From: Pegoplata infirma
Lineage: Eukaryota > Arthropoda > Insecta > Diptera > Anthomyiidae
Direction: 5' to 3'
DNA: 64,000 nucleotides
NCBI GenBank assembly: GCA_963921195.1
Contig: OY992537.1
Coordinates: 15,277,125-15,341,124, forward strand
Shown: one piece after another, positions 11,214-22,400 of the stretch
Position numbering within the stretch: position 1 is the stretch's first letter
Layout: every line of letters starts with the position of its first letter
Translations under genes and position numbers: made by a program
The notes under the pieces: model-generated
The model's database searches: none
Seen by the model: only the letters and a program-made list of their open reading frames with translations
Told to the model about the DNA's origin: nothing

Positions 11214-12222
11214 ATATCGCTCATTTACTTGTATAGTGGCATAACTCAAAAAATGTGATTTTTTAGTTAATAATGCAGCATTTTTCGTTATATCATGCTT
11301 TGTATTGTGTCAAAAATTCGTATTTATATCTTTAAAACTCATCATTTGAGAAGAAAATAAGTAATTATTACATTTTCTATGTACCGGCCATTTTCAATGA
11401 ACAATAGCGCGTCCCGAATTCAAATTTTTTTAGCTTGCCCCCTTAAACGATGGGGATTTAGGACCCTTTTACGGGAAAAATAACAAAAAAATGTTTGGAC
11501 AAAAAACCAGATGGCTACCAGCAGCGAAAGATTACAATCTTAGTGCATTTTGAAAAAACTTTTTTTTTTGTTGTCCAAAATTTTGACGCCAAAAGTTGCG
11601 CAATACAGAGTACATTTGAGGAAAAATATTAATAAAATTTCCATGGAGTAATTTTGGTACAGCGTTGCATCTCAAAGATCAAAAGGTGTACTTAATTTTT
11701 ACTTTTTCTTTCTTTTAAGCTTAATTAGTCTCAAAATCTGCTTTGACACAGTTTTAACGAATGTGATCATTTTTGCGCAGGTTTTTAGACCAATTTAAGT
11801 AGCTTAAAAGAAAAAATAAAAAAATTTTAAGTTACACTTTTCATCTTTAAGATGCAACGCTGCACCAAAATTACTCCATGGAAATTTTATTAATATTTTT
11901 CCACGAATGTACTCTATATTGCGCAACTTTTGGCATACATTTTTTAAAAAACAAAAAAATTTTTTTTTTCAAAATGCACTAAGATTGCAATCTTTAGCCG
12001 CTGGTAGCCAACTGGTTTTTTGTCCAAAACTTTTTTTGTTATTTTTCCCGTTAAAGGGTCCTAAATTCCCATCTTTTGAGGGGGCAAGCATTTTCAAATT
12101 CGAAAAAGAGCCGAATTCGGGACGCGCTAATGAACAACCAGTTTCAATTGTAAACTTTAAACGCGTTTTCTGCAAAATGAAACATTTTGAGTTATGACAC
12201 TATACAAGTAAATGAGCGATAT
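11214..12222. mobile_element. 1-kb foldback palindrome
   Basis: The left arm begins ATATCGCTCATTTACTTG and the right arm ends CAAGTAAATGAGCGATAT. Matching segments follow in mirror order: the TATAGTGGCATAACTCAAAA segment, a GGGTCCTAAAT-type segment, a GGTAGCCAnCTGGTTTTTTG segment, TGCACTAAGATTG, a TGCGCAA(C)TTTTGGC segment, and CCATGGAGTAATTTTGG. The arms are about 470-500 bp each with a short centre near 11740-11800. The open frames here are by-products. A transcript through it would fold into a long hairpin. Confidence 0.85.
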
Positions 12223-12890
12223 GTAAACGCTGTGCAAAATATGATATATACTGTCAATAACATAATTGAACGTACCTTGCACTAATATCCATTCAACATT
12301 TTTTTTGTTTTACCACAAACTAAATGTTGGTTGAATTTGTACTACTTTTGTGGATACAGTAAGCATATCCGATATAAATTAAAATTTTTAGAATTAATGA
12401 GTAAAAAAAATCGGAAATAGATCAGAAAAAAATTAAAAACACAACAAAATACTGTTTCAAAATGGCCGAAATTTGTGAAATTTATGGATACGTCTGGGAT
12501 CTGACCACAAGATTTCGATTTATCTTTGATTTATATATAATTCCGAATATGATTTCTAAAATTCGGAGTTCACAAATAACCGGGTTTCCTCATTTCTGAG
12601 AGATTTTTTTGTGTTTTAAATGTGTCTGGGATATTAAAATTCGCTTTCGATTAACTTTTTAATGTTGATTCTGAATCCGGTTTCCAAATTTTTGTTGGAA
12701 TTTAAATTTAATATATTAGAATTTTAACTGATCTTTTTCAAATTACGTCTGTCAAAAGTGTAGAACACAATTGATCTTCATTAACTATCAGAAGACCTTT
12801 TTCAAATTTTAATCGATTTTTTTTTTAATTTTTTTATAATTTTGAATAATTTTTTAGGTTTCGTTAGGTTCGATGGGCGTCAACCAATTT
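12223..12890. other. AT-rich intergenic DNA
   Basis: No gene is recognised. There are imprecise short repeats of the kind CTGATCTTTTTCAAATT and AGAAGACCTTTTTCAAATT near 12728-12810. Confidence 0.35.
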
Positions 12891-12894
12891 GGCG

Positions 12895-13122
12895 AATTCA
12901 CTCGGAGGCCATAAGGCTCATTGTAATTCTCTTAATTGTTATTTCCCTATACCATCTTTGCCCTATATACTTAAGGCGGCGCTTCATCAAACCCGGACAT
13001 TCCCACAACAATTGCTTTACTGACTCCTCCTCCACTTCTCCACAATTTCTACAATAGTTCCTAAAAGAAATTCCCATACGAACGTCCATTGGGCTGATTA
13101 CACAGTGTCCTCGCTCATTCAT
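12895..13122 (-). pseudogene. non-LTR retrotransposon pol, C-terminal zinc-knuckle region (remnant)
   Basis: The minus-strand frame contains NYCRNCGEVEEESVKQLLW followed by ECPG: the C-x2-C...LLWEC pattern found after the RNase H domain in I/R1/LOA-like non-LTR elements. A glutamine stands where the usual histidine would be. It continues the same decayed element as the pieces at 13146-13860 and 14480-16930, read right to left. Confidence 0.6.
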
Positions 13123-13145
13123 TAGCCATTTAGTTCCCAGCTACC

Positions 13146-13860
13146 CTAATATGTCCAGGGACCCAGATAAGCATGACTGCGCTGACTGATTCGATAAAGG
13201 GATCGTATACAGTTCCTAACAATTCCCGATTTTACAGTGTTGGATTCTAAGACCTTCAGAGCTGCAAGACTATCCACGAAAATGTTAATAGCACAAGGAC
13301 TTAGGTCCATTGTCATCATTATGCGCTGCTTCTTTAATTGCAAGTACCTCGGCCTGGAAAACACTACACTTGTCCAGTAGTGCGATTCAGTAACTTTTTT
13401 AACGAAATTATCGATATCGTTAGATAACGAAAATTGTCGGTTGTTTTAACGAATATGTGATTCTATAAATTTTTCAATTAACAACAAGAATTAACGACAA
13501 AAATAGTTAATTTGAAATTTGTTTATTTTGAAATTGTATTGAGAATCGAAAAATTTCGTTAACTTTAACTTGAAAAAAAAGGTTTGTTGATAAGTTAACG
13601 ATTTTCAATAACGACAAAATTCGGTAGAAAAATGTTATAGAATCGCTTTTAAAGACAATTGTCGATAATTAACGATTTTTGACAATATAACTACCGATTT
13701 TTGTCGTTAAAAAGTTAGTGAATTGCGCTACAGAAGTCTTATTAAGACCTTAATTTCGTGGCACTCAGAGTACATTCTCGAACCTGTATCCGTCTTCGAT
13801 TCGTCCGTAAAGATTGAGATCCCATTCTCTATTATAACAGGGTTTTATGCCTAGTCTTCC
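13146..13860 (-). pseudogene. non-LTR retrotransposon RNase H domain (remnant, interrupted)
   Basis: Read on the minus strand from 13860, ISIFTDESKTDTGSRMYS is the start of an RNase H fold (catalytic D in TDxSK). After a 353-bp insertion it resumes as DKCSVFQAEVLAIKEAA, then after a frameshift INIFVDSLAALKVLESNTV, whose D is the later catalytic aspartate. Frameshifts and the insertion show that it is dead. Confidence 0.7.
13378..13730. mobile_element. 353-bp MITE inserted in the RNase H remnant
   Basis: The TIRs are TAGTGCGATTCAGTAACTTT at the left and AAAGTTAGTGAATTGCGCTA at the right, flanked by CAG at 13375-13377 and 13731-13733. The interior is rich in TTAACGA/TCGTTAA words. Removing it rejoins the RNase H frame of the host retrotransposon. 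Confidence 0.75.
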
Positions 13861-13989
13861 CTAGTTTTCTGTTCCAATTTCGTCCCACTACAGTACTAAA
13901 TATGGTCGAGTGTCCCTAAGAGCGTTGCTTTAGCATTTGCTATTCTCTTAGCCTGAAAGCCGATTTTTCTGCTGTGCTCCTGATGTAGA

Positions 13990-14469
13990 TATTTATTTAT
14001 TGGTTCTTTATTTGTAATCTGAGCCCTAGTGGGCCAAATGATTACAGCAAATATTTCATGGAAGTACATATCAATTTTTTTTTTTTAATATGTATATAAT
14101 ATAATAAAAATTAAATAATATGATACATTAAATATAAAATAAATCTTCTAAAAATAAACAATAATAATAAGCAGACAGTAGCAACAAAGCTAATTACGAT
14201 TTTTCAAGAACAATTTCCCGAAACTTGGATTCTGAATGTGAAAACTTTCTTTCTTTATAGGAAAAAATTTCATTCCAAAGCCTTATTACCCGTGCTTGAA
14301 AAGACCTTTGCATAATAAGTGTGTTGTATCGTATTTGCTGCAAGGAATACGTTCGAGTCGAGTTCCCAAACTTAAATTTGTCCACGGACTGAATGTTTAC
14401 CACTTCCATGCCGGCCTGAAATTGTCGATGTACCTTCTGTTGGTTGCAGAGATATGATTTCTTATCCAC
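13990..14469 (-). mobile_element. 5'-truncated LINE 3' end inside the older retrotransposon
   Basis: A minus-strand frame (to 14194) ends with a segment containing RSFQARVIRLWNEIFSYKE, which resembles the very C-terminus of Jockey/CR1-type reverse transcriptase polyproteins (the RxxxLWN motif). It is followed by a 3' UTR and a TTATTTATTTATA-type tail at about 13990-14010 (minus-strand 3' end). It separates the thumb (14480-14681) and RNase H (below 13860) of another non-LTR element, so it is best read as a later, 5'-truncated insertion. Confidence 0.5.
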
Positions 14470-14474
14470 TGCTC

Positions 14475-14681
14475 TTTACCACACAAGGGACCGATAATTA
14501 TCGCACCATATATCGAGTGGATAATATACGGTTTTAGACCCCACCTTCTTCCGAAAGTTCTTCTGCAGGTGTAAAGAGCACATAATGACTTTTCCATCCT
14601 TTTCTCTGTATTGCTTTTGAAATAAAGCTTTGTGTTCGGGATCACACCCAGGTATTTTGCATGCTTATAAATAAAATTCAT
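14475..14681 (-). pseudogene. non-LTR retrotransposon RT thumb region (remnant)
   Basis: The minus-strand translation contains KYLGVI, then NTEKRMEKSLCALYTCRRTFG and GLKPYIIHSIYGAII. The KYLGV..D motif followed by the (A)LYACRR..GxxWGL(K/S)P pattern is typical of the RT thumb in Jockey/I-clade elements. It belongs between the YADD piece (15941-16201) and the RNase H piece (13146-13860). Confidence 0.7.
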
Positions 14682-14709
14682 TATAATAAAGTTTTTATAA
14701 CATTTTTTA

Positions 14710-15919
14710 CACTCAGAAAATTATTGCAGTTACTACATGACGGTTGTTTGTGTAGTAAGTAGTAGCTGTTGTTTTTAACTACAATTTCGGTCGTTTTTGT
14801 TTGAAAAAATCTCAAACAACTTTTTTTGTAGTAGTTTCAAAAAATAAATACAAAAAATATACTACACTGTAGTAATAGTTGATTTATGTAGTTGTTTTTA
14901 GTTTTTTTCTAAAAACTCGTTTTTTTCTAGAAATTTTTATTGCAAACGAATGTGTCGAACGAGTTGGTCGTGCGGGATGCGGAGGAATTATTTTTATACC
15001 AAATAAATAATATCTAAATAAATTAAATTACAATTTATTAAATTTAATTATAACAAAAAATATGTTTTTGAAAAAATATTCTTGAGCGAAAGAAAATAAG
15101 TGGATAAAATAGAGAAAACAAGTGTGTATAATATAGCGCTCACATAAGCGTGTGTAAAAACCAATCGGAAAAAAACAAAATACAATAGCGGTTCTCACCC
15201 TTGATAGAAAACACAAAAAGAATCGGAGAAATGAAGAAAACAAAAAATGTTTGACAGATACAACAACAAAATACATGTATTTCTGTCAAACATTTTCTTG
15301 TTTTCTTTATTTCCCCGATTCTTTTTTGTTTTCTATCAAGGGTGAAAACCGCTAATGTATGCAGTGTCTTGTTTTCTTATGAGCGTGCCATCTTTCTTTT
15401 CTTTGTATACACAACAGAGCAGGTACATACTTTTTTCAAACATTGCAAATTAATTCTTTTTTTATAAATCAATTTTGCCAAAGCATTTCGTTTTTTTTTT
15501 ATTCCAGACAAATTTTGATCAGTAGCGGTGAAAATTTGAAATGAACTATTAAAAAAACAAAGGTAAATACAATCAATTTATTTTGTTTAACATTTTATTA
15601 ATATAATTTTTTTCTTCTATAATTCCAGATAAATACACCAAAGAATTTTAATTTCATGTCGAAATTCTATACAACCAACTGAAATGTATTGCTTTTTAAA
15701 TAAATAAAAATCAATCACTTAAACGTTTAAAAAATTGTTTAAATAAAATTTCAGGCAAGTGTAATAAAAACAACTGTATACCGTCTTTTGTAGTAGTTTT
15801 TACTACATTTTGTAGTTGAAAATCAATAGTTAAAAACAACAACACGCCTTTTCAACAACAAAATGTAGTCAAAACAACTGTCTTTTGTAGTAGATTTTAC
15901 CGACATACTTTTTTGAGTG
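14710..15919. mobile_element. 1.2-kb TA-flanked CAC-TIR element inserted in the RT remnant
   Basis: It begins CACTCAGAAAATTATTGCAG and ends CATACTTTTTTGAGTG, with TA at 14708-14709 and 15920-15921. It splits the RT between the YADD and thumb motifs. A second copy in the opposite orientation lies at 41674-42745; that copy lacks the 15188-15352 insertion, so it serves as the empty site. Shared interior landmarks include GAACGAGTTGGTCGTGCGG and GTGAGCGCTATATTATACAC (one copy in reverse). Confidence 0.8.
15188..15352. mobile_element. 165-bp palindromic MITE nested in the 14710-15919 element
   Basis: The ends are GCGGTTCTCACCCTTGATAG and CTATCAAGGGTGAAAACCGC, and nearly the whole sequence folds on itself (TGTTTGACAGA...TCTGTCAAACA at the centre). 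It is flanked by TA. The related element at 41574... 42745 has the uninterrupted target at about 42250-42275. The same family encloses the large composite at 41331-46642. Confidence 0.75.
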
Positions 15920-15940
15920 TATTATTATAGGGGTAATAAT

Positions 15941-16201
15941 TTAAAATTTTAATAAACTGAGATGCCTAGATAGTTCCAGGGTGATTCCTTCTAATTTGGC
16001 AAGAACAAACCTGACTATCTTAGTCCTTTTTGTGAACAAGACGAATTCAGTTTTGGTGGGATTATCTTCCAGACCGTTATCATTTGCCCACGTTGAGAGT
16101 ATCTTAAGTGCTGATTGCATGAGTTCGCTAATCGTTGGTAGAAACTTACCTTTGATTAGGATCACAACGTCATCAGCATAGGCAACGACCTTGACACCCA
16201 T
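15941..16201 (-). pseudogene. non-LTR reverse transcriptase catalytic core (remnant)
   Basis: The minus-strand frame begins GVKVVAYADDVVILIKGKF: YADD is the RT active-site box. It continues ALKILSTWANDNGLEDNPTK, then TEFVLFTKRT, the normal downstream pattern in I/Jockey-like elements. The frame is short because stop codons and frameshifts interrupt it on both sides. Confidence 0.85.
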
Positions 16202-16329
16202 TCCGTTTAGTAACTCGAGGATTTCATATATTTTTATTACAAGATTCCACAGAAGAGGAGAGATTACTCAACTTGTGGATTGCCCCTTGTAACTCATAGT
16301 TTTACCATCACCTATCTTCGAGTTTATTG

Positions 16330-16930
16330 CCCTGATTTTTAGCACTTTTCTTTGTGAAAATTATCCTCAATCAACCCGACAACATCACTTAAAGCCTTCT
16401 CAATAGACCTACCCTTAAGATGATTTTGTCTGATGTAAGGGTACTTCTCACATAGACATCTATATACAGCCATGGCATGATTATCCCGTGGGACTCCTGC
16501 AAGAGTGGCGGAAAAATACCAAATACCAAAATACCCTGCCGATTTGTAGGGCTTAAAGGAACGGACTATCTTGCGTTTGTCTATCAATGTTCTGATGAAT
16601 TAATTTATTGGAATTGTAGCTGGTGAAAGTGTACCCAATGGAGTGTCTCTCTTCACCTCGTCTCTACAAGCCGGGATATGGGTACAGCTTTCTGCAAGGG
16701 ATCCATCTCGCTTATTAAGAAATCCTGGTACACTAGGATCCTTAAAAAGAACTTTACGGAGTCTCGCCGTTTCCTAGTTCCCTCCAATTCTCCACAGAAA
16801 ATAGTCCAGGATTATCTTTTTGCCTTCCGGGTTTTCTTTTTAAAAGCATTAAAACTGCGACTATAATTCTCCCAGTCTTCCTTCGTGTTATTTTTCTTTG
16901 CCTTATTGAAGAGTTTCCTCTTTTTTTTAA
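16330..16930 (-). pseudogene. non-LTR reverse transcriptase N-terminal part (remnant)
   Basis: Read on the minus strand from 16925, fragments in shifting frames give KLFNKAKKNNTKEDWENY, SFNAFKKKTRKAKR, IFCGELEGTR, then IVRSFKPYKSAG and, further on, HLKGRSIEKALSDVVGLIE. This is the order expected upstream of the YADD box (linker, then the FKPxKSAGxDGI finger motif). Several frameshifts and stops are present. It is the 5'-most part recognisable; the boundary at about 16930 meets the next TIR element. Confidence 0.65.
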
Positions 16931-16937
16931 ATATCAA

Positions 16938-17447
16938 TAAGGGCTGGTAACTTATCAAAAGCTAATCAATGATTAATACTAATCATTGTTTATTTTCATA
17001 TAAATTTGACGTTTGCAAACACTGATTAGCCTTAATCATTGGGTACGTTCAGCAGAGAAAGCTGCTACTCAGCTGCTCCCCAACATTCTGCTGAACGGTT
17101 TAATTTTTGACATTTCAGTCAACATGTTGAGTGAGCGCTTCTCATCACTGGTAGCGTACAAAAATTATGCTACATTTGATCACAAACTGATAAATAAGCT
17201 GTTTTATTGAAATAATTTTTTTTTTTTTTGACGTTATTTAAGGAAATAAAAAAAAATATCATAAAAAAGTGATTTCCACAGATAAAATATAAAAAAACAA
17301 TCATTTATTCCAATATTTTAAAATATTCATAAAAAATTGCGTTCAGCAGAATCAACTAATCAAAACATGCTACATCTCAACTATTGAGTAGCAGGTTTCT
17401 CTGCTGAACACGCTCATTGATTATATTGTGATTAGTTACCAGCCCTT
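16938..17447. mobile_element. TIR element with GGGCTGGTAACT ends
   Basis: Left end TAAGGGCTGGTAACT and right end AGTTACCAGCCCTTA, with ATCAA adjoining both ends, a possible short target duplication. AATGATTA/TAATCAAT words are found just inside. A fragment with the same left end (TTAGGGCTGGTAACTC) is at about 4790. Another MITE sits inside it. Confidence 0.6.
17042..17413. mobile_element. 372-bp MITE nested in the 16938-17447 element
   Basis: The inverted ends are ACGTTCAGCAGAGAAAGC...GCTACTCA at the left and TGAGTAGCAGG...TTTCTCTGCTGAACACGC at the right. TCATTG is duplicated at 17036-17041 and 17414-17419. The short open frame across its left half is not supported as a gene. Confidence 0.7.
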
Positions 17448-18385
17448 AATCAAATTTAAATGGAATTTTTCAAATGAGTTTTCAAATTTTGAATTAAATT
17501 TTTAAAGCGGATCTCAAATATTTTTTAACCCGATTTGCATGAAACTTAAAATATATATAAAATAGACAATTCTAAGGTTGGGGGTGTCTCGGCTTATCCG
17601 CCATATCGGGGATTTAGGGGTTAAACAAATGAGTCAAAAAATGGCGAAAAAAAGTTTTTTTGATTTTTCAGCCATTTTTTTTTTAAAACCATATAATATT
17701 TCCATATAAGAAGAAAACCGGTTTTTTTAATGCCTAAAAAACGGTGGCGTAACCTTGTAAGAATTCGTCTTCGTTAAATATTTTTTTTTTTCATGAACCT
17801 ACGATATCCATATAAATACGAAATAATCTTTATTAAATTTAAGTCGACAAGTATTTTTGTTCTTGACGATATTCCTCTTAGTTCGACAGTTATCAAAATT
17901 TTCCCAAAGGTCCACATTGTTTCATAAGGGCACAGCGAAATTTTCAAACACTGATATGGCCGATATGCCAAGTCACTCCAACTTTAAAATCGTCTCTTTT
18001 ATATATATTTTACGTTTCAGAAAAATCGGTTCATAAGGGTTGAGATACTTCCCTTGTTAGATCGAATGCAACAAAAAAAATATTTAACTTCAGTTAAAAT
18101 TTTGTTGTCACTTATCAGATGTATGATCAATTGTGTTAAAAACTGTACATAATAGTGTAAAAATTTCAACCAAATGCCACTTAAGTGAAAGATTTGGGAT
18201 ACATACAACCAACCCAAGCGACCTACCAAACATCATCTACATATTTATCCGTACATACAACTAGGCAGTTGCACAAACAACCAAACATCTAGCCAGCCTA
18301 CCAAGCATAATTTTATAACTAAACCCTATATTTCAAACACTGTTCAACAGAATGGTCGTATTATTGAACACACATAAGTAGAATA
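17448..18385. other. intergenic DNA without recognised gene
   Basis: AT-rich sequence with words seen in other dispersed repeats (CCGATTTGCATGAAAC, GTGTCTCGGCTTATCCGCCATAT). No exon or RNA gene is supported. Confidence 0.35.
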
Positions 18386-18505
18386 ACCAACTAAATGAAT
18401 GACAAACGCACAACAAATCAACTAAATGAACGAACGACCGACCCACTAACCGAACGAACGAACGACTGACCGACCCGACGACAAACCAACGAACCAACCA
18501 CCTTC
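18386..18505. repeat. imperfect GAAC/GACC tetranucleotide repeat
   Basis: A run of GAACGAACGACCGACC-like units with CAAC-rich flanks, an imperfect microsatellite about 1 kb upstream of the acidic nuclear protein gene. Confidence 0.7.
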
Positions 18506-19264
18506 TGCTAATACTGTGTTTTGTTAATTCACGTCAATACAATTTTCAAATTTACCGCCAAACATCAGGCAGCAACTCTTTGAGTCAACTGTACTCATGA
18601 AACCCAAGCATTTTTTGTATGGAAATACTCAAGAAACCCACTTGATGGGTCAATATCTAACACTACATTATTCAAATTTCAGGAACAATTAATGGAAAGT
18701 ATAGCTAACATTTTCAGCTTTCATCTGAGTTCCCTTCGAGAAGGATTGAAACAATAGTTGGCCCATAAATGGCCCAAAATTCCATCAACCTCAAAGATTT
18801 TGATTATTACAAATAAGTTTCTACCATCAACATTAACTTTGCAATGAAAAAGACGCCTTCAGTCGAGTACGGACATTCAACGGGTACACATCTCGGTGGT
18901 GGTTTTAAAACACAACTATTCTTATTCACTCATTACTAGCTAAAGACAAGCATTCTTCTGAAAAAATATTGTTTTTGCATGAGCATAACCACATTTAAAA
19001 AACAAAAAATATATAAAACAGATTGCAAAATTTCAAGAGTACATCTAGCCACTCACTGCTACCTAACAGATTGTATTATTGTACAACTAACTAACTACTA
19101 GACGAGTGCTAACGTTAGAGGGATAGAGAGGCAAGATACGTAGTCGTTTGCTTGTTTCTTATACCACATAGCAAAAACAACTAAAAAAGTATTTTAAAAC
19201 TTAAATACACACCGCTAACGTAAAAGTTAAACAGTGTGTCTGTGTTGCTTGTCGAATACGGTTC

Positions 19265-19270
19265 TCAGTG
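19265..19270 (+). promoter_or_regulatory. possible initiator (TCAGTG)
   Basis: TCAGTG matches the insect initiator consensus TCAGTY loosely and lies 175 bases upstream of the start codon at 19445, a reasonable 5' UTR length. No TATA box is obvious. This is a motif match only. Confidence 0.25.
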
Positions 19271-19444
19271 CGAAGAAAGTTGTTAAAAGAAAATAATAAA
19301 AAGAAATATTAAAAATTGTAAAATTTTATAAAAATTTACAATTTATAAAGTGGAAATAGAAATATATAACCAGAGTTATATAATTTTAAAGAAAACAAAC
19401 TTAAATATTTGTAAAATATAAAAACACCTACATTTATACACAAA

Positions 19445-22400
19445 ATGTCTGCCGCCACAGAACAACAAAATAACGGTGATGTCGCTGTTGAGAAAGTTGC
19501 CGCCGATGCCGTTAAGGATGATTTAAAATCACAAAAAGCAGCCGTAGAGGATAAAATAGCGGCGTCTGATAATGGAACAGCGTCAAAGGAGGAACTTGAT
19601 GAAGACAGCACCGATGCCCCACCCGCTAAAGTACCAGTAAAAGGAACAAAACGGCCGGCTGAAGTAAGTATCTTAAACCATCTGATAAGATTTAGTTAGT
19701 ATTCAAGTTATACAGAATTAATAAGCATGTAGGGAGAAATTTTCGTTTAAGGAAGCCCCAAATCAATAAATATTTTAATTACTTTTCTGATAACATTCTA
19801 GAATATGGGTGTACAAGTAGGTGGTCTTACATTAACGTCAAAGTAGGGAGTTCATAAGTAATGTCCGCCTTAAGCGCGCGCATTTTTAAACCTAATGTAA
19901 CATACTTCCACTCTCTTATGTTGTGACTTTTTCCTTGTATATAACACTTAAAAAGGCTAAATATAAAACACATGTAAGATTAAAGAATTTTATGAAGGAT
20001 TAAGCAAGGTGATTTTGATTTTAATTTTTTTGCTCTAATCTGTTTTTGGAATATAATCAACAGTGATAATTTAATTTAAATGTCAGCAAAAAAAAAAAAC
20101 ATAAATACGAAATCACATTAAATTTTCTCAATAGCCATTATTAGTATGGGAATGATGCAGCATGTTAAGTTGTTGGCGTTGAAAATTCATTCATTCTGAA
20201 AAAATACACATTATTTAGTCGCGACTAGCTAGTAGGTATTCACAAGAATATATTACACATTAAATATTTACAAGACACCAATACAACTACATTAACTAAT
20301 AAAAAAAATAGAAAATATATATAGCATAATAAGAAAAGATTTACAAAATGAAAAACTGAACGATACCGGCCGGTTATTGAACAAATTAAAATGCTAAGCA
20401 TTTTGATGTTTGTCGACATTTTGATTTTTTTTTCCCAATCTTTTCTATTTCAAGAAAACAAGTCATTAGCGTAAATTAAAATTTGTTGTTAGTTTCATGT
20501 TGTCTTTCAAACATTGAATCTATTTGATACCAAAATCTATTATAAAAAAATAATCTTTAATTATATGCTGTTAGTATGTATTAGGGCTTCCAATCGGGAT
20601 ATCCCGATCCCGGAAATCCCGGGATTTTCGGGACTAGGCAAATCCCGAATCTCGGGATTTCTAATTTTTAATCCCGGGATTTTCGGGATCCCGATTTTTT
20701 ATTTTTTTTAATATTTTTAGATTTTTTTTAAATAATTTGTATAAAATATGAATTTTGTGGAACAAAATAAAAAAAAATCGACAAAAGTTCCTTCAGGTAC
20801 CATGTTTTTGTTATAGAAAAAGGTGAAACGTTTGCGAAATCTAAAGAAATTCTAAGAACTAGTGGTGGTTCGACATAAGGGCTTTAATATTTATTCCTTT
20901 TACTCTTACAAGGAGCATAGGTCCGTAAATGGCTTTTGACACATCTTAACTCCTTAAGTTGTAAACTTTTTTAATTTTATGTTTTACTAAAACATGTTTT
21001 TAATGGCGTGAGTGGGTTTTGACTCACACTCAGTCACGCTCACTCAAACAATAATGGAATCATTCACTTATCACTTACGCTCAATCGTGAGTCATGCAAA
21101 CTCTACTCTCGCACTCTCGCTTACACATTTTTTACAAAAAAAACATTGCTAAAAAATATTTTTTTTTGCAAAAAACTAAAAAAAAAAACAAATAAATTAA
21201 AAAAAAAAAATTAAATAAATTTAAAAAAAAATCCAATCACGCAAGCTTTAGCAAAAAATGAATCACTTATGTAAAAATTTTAAAATTAATTTTTATTTTT
21301 TTTTCAACTCGCGCTCACTAAAAGCTTATAACGATGAGCCACGACGAATGGTAAGAAAGATAACCGAATACGGATATTCTTCACAGGAGGAATCCCGACC
21401 TTTTTTTGAAGTTCACAACATCAACAAAACTTTGCTAATCTTTACGAATGCGTGGATTTTTAAAAGTGAAAAAAAAAAATACTAAAAATTTTTAAAAATC
21501 CCGAAAAATCCCGAAAATTTTCAAAAAATCCCGTGTATCCCGGGATTCAAAATATCCCGAAAATCCCGGGATCCCGAAATCGGGATCCCGAAAATTTTTC
21601 TTCAATCCCGAATCCCGGGATTCAGAAAAACCAATCCCGATTGGAAGCCCTAGTATGTATCTTTGTCTACAACGCTTTCTGAAGTATATTGTCATATCTT
21701 ACTGAGGGAATTTTTAATTCATAAGTTTAATATCTCTGGCGGTTAATCAAAGTTCTACCGTTAACCTAATGTGTATCAAAACAAGGCACATGTACAGTCT
21801 CAGTTTTGAAAATATATATAGCGGATGACGCTCTCATTTTTTTTACCGACACTGTGTGTTTATTGCTATTGATATTTTGTATTAACTTGTTTGTTTTCAC
21901 ACACACTTGGGTTCAAAACAAAACTCAAGAAAATGTGAATTTATAATCACACATTCCTTTTTGAAAAAGATTTCAAATTGTTTAAAAAAAAAATATATAC
22001 AACACACTCGCATAAAACACTTGTGCTTATAAATACTAGCAACAATAGGTGATAAAAAGAAGAAATACAAAACAAAAACAAACCATTTTTTTTGTTTTTG
22101 TATATACATTTGTAGTTGTCTCTTTCTAACTTAGTTTTGTTAAGATATTCTTTCATTCTACACTCACCTTGCTTTATTTAGCGTTCATTGTACTACTACT
22201 ACACAATGAAAACATTGGCACACCGATGTCGGAGGATACTGTAAACAACGATAATTCTAGCTTGCTTTAAAAAATTGTGCTATACAAAATGATTAATAAA
22301 TAAGTCAGCAGCAGCAGCGACGACAACGACAATAAATGTGCAACACACATAAGCTGTATATATGTATATATACCGGTGTCTAAACAACGGCCTATATACT

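Noticed and set aside
11907..12197. 96-codon plus frame and 68-codon minus frame
   Set aside because: Both lie in the right arm of the foldback palindrome; amino-acid composition is that of AT-rich non-coding DNA and no domain is recognisable.
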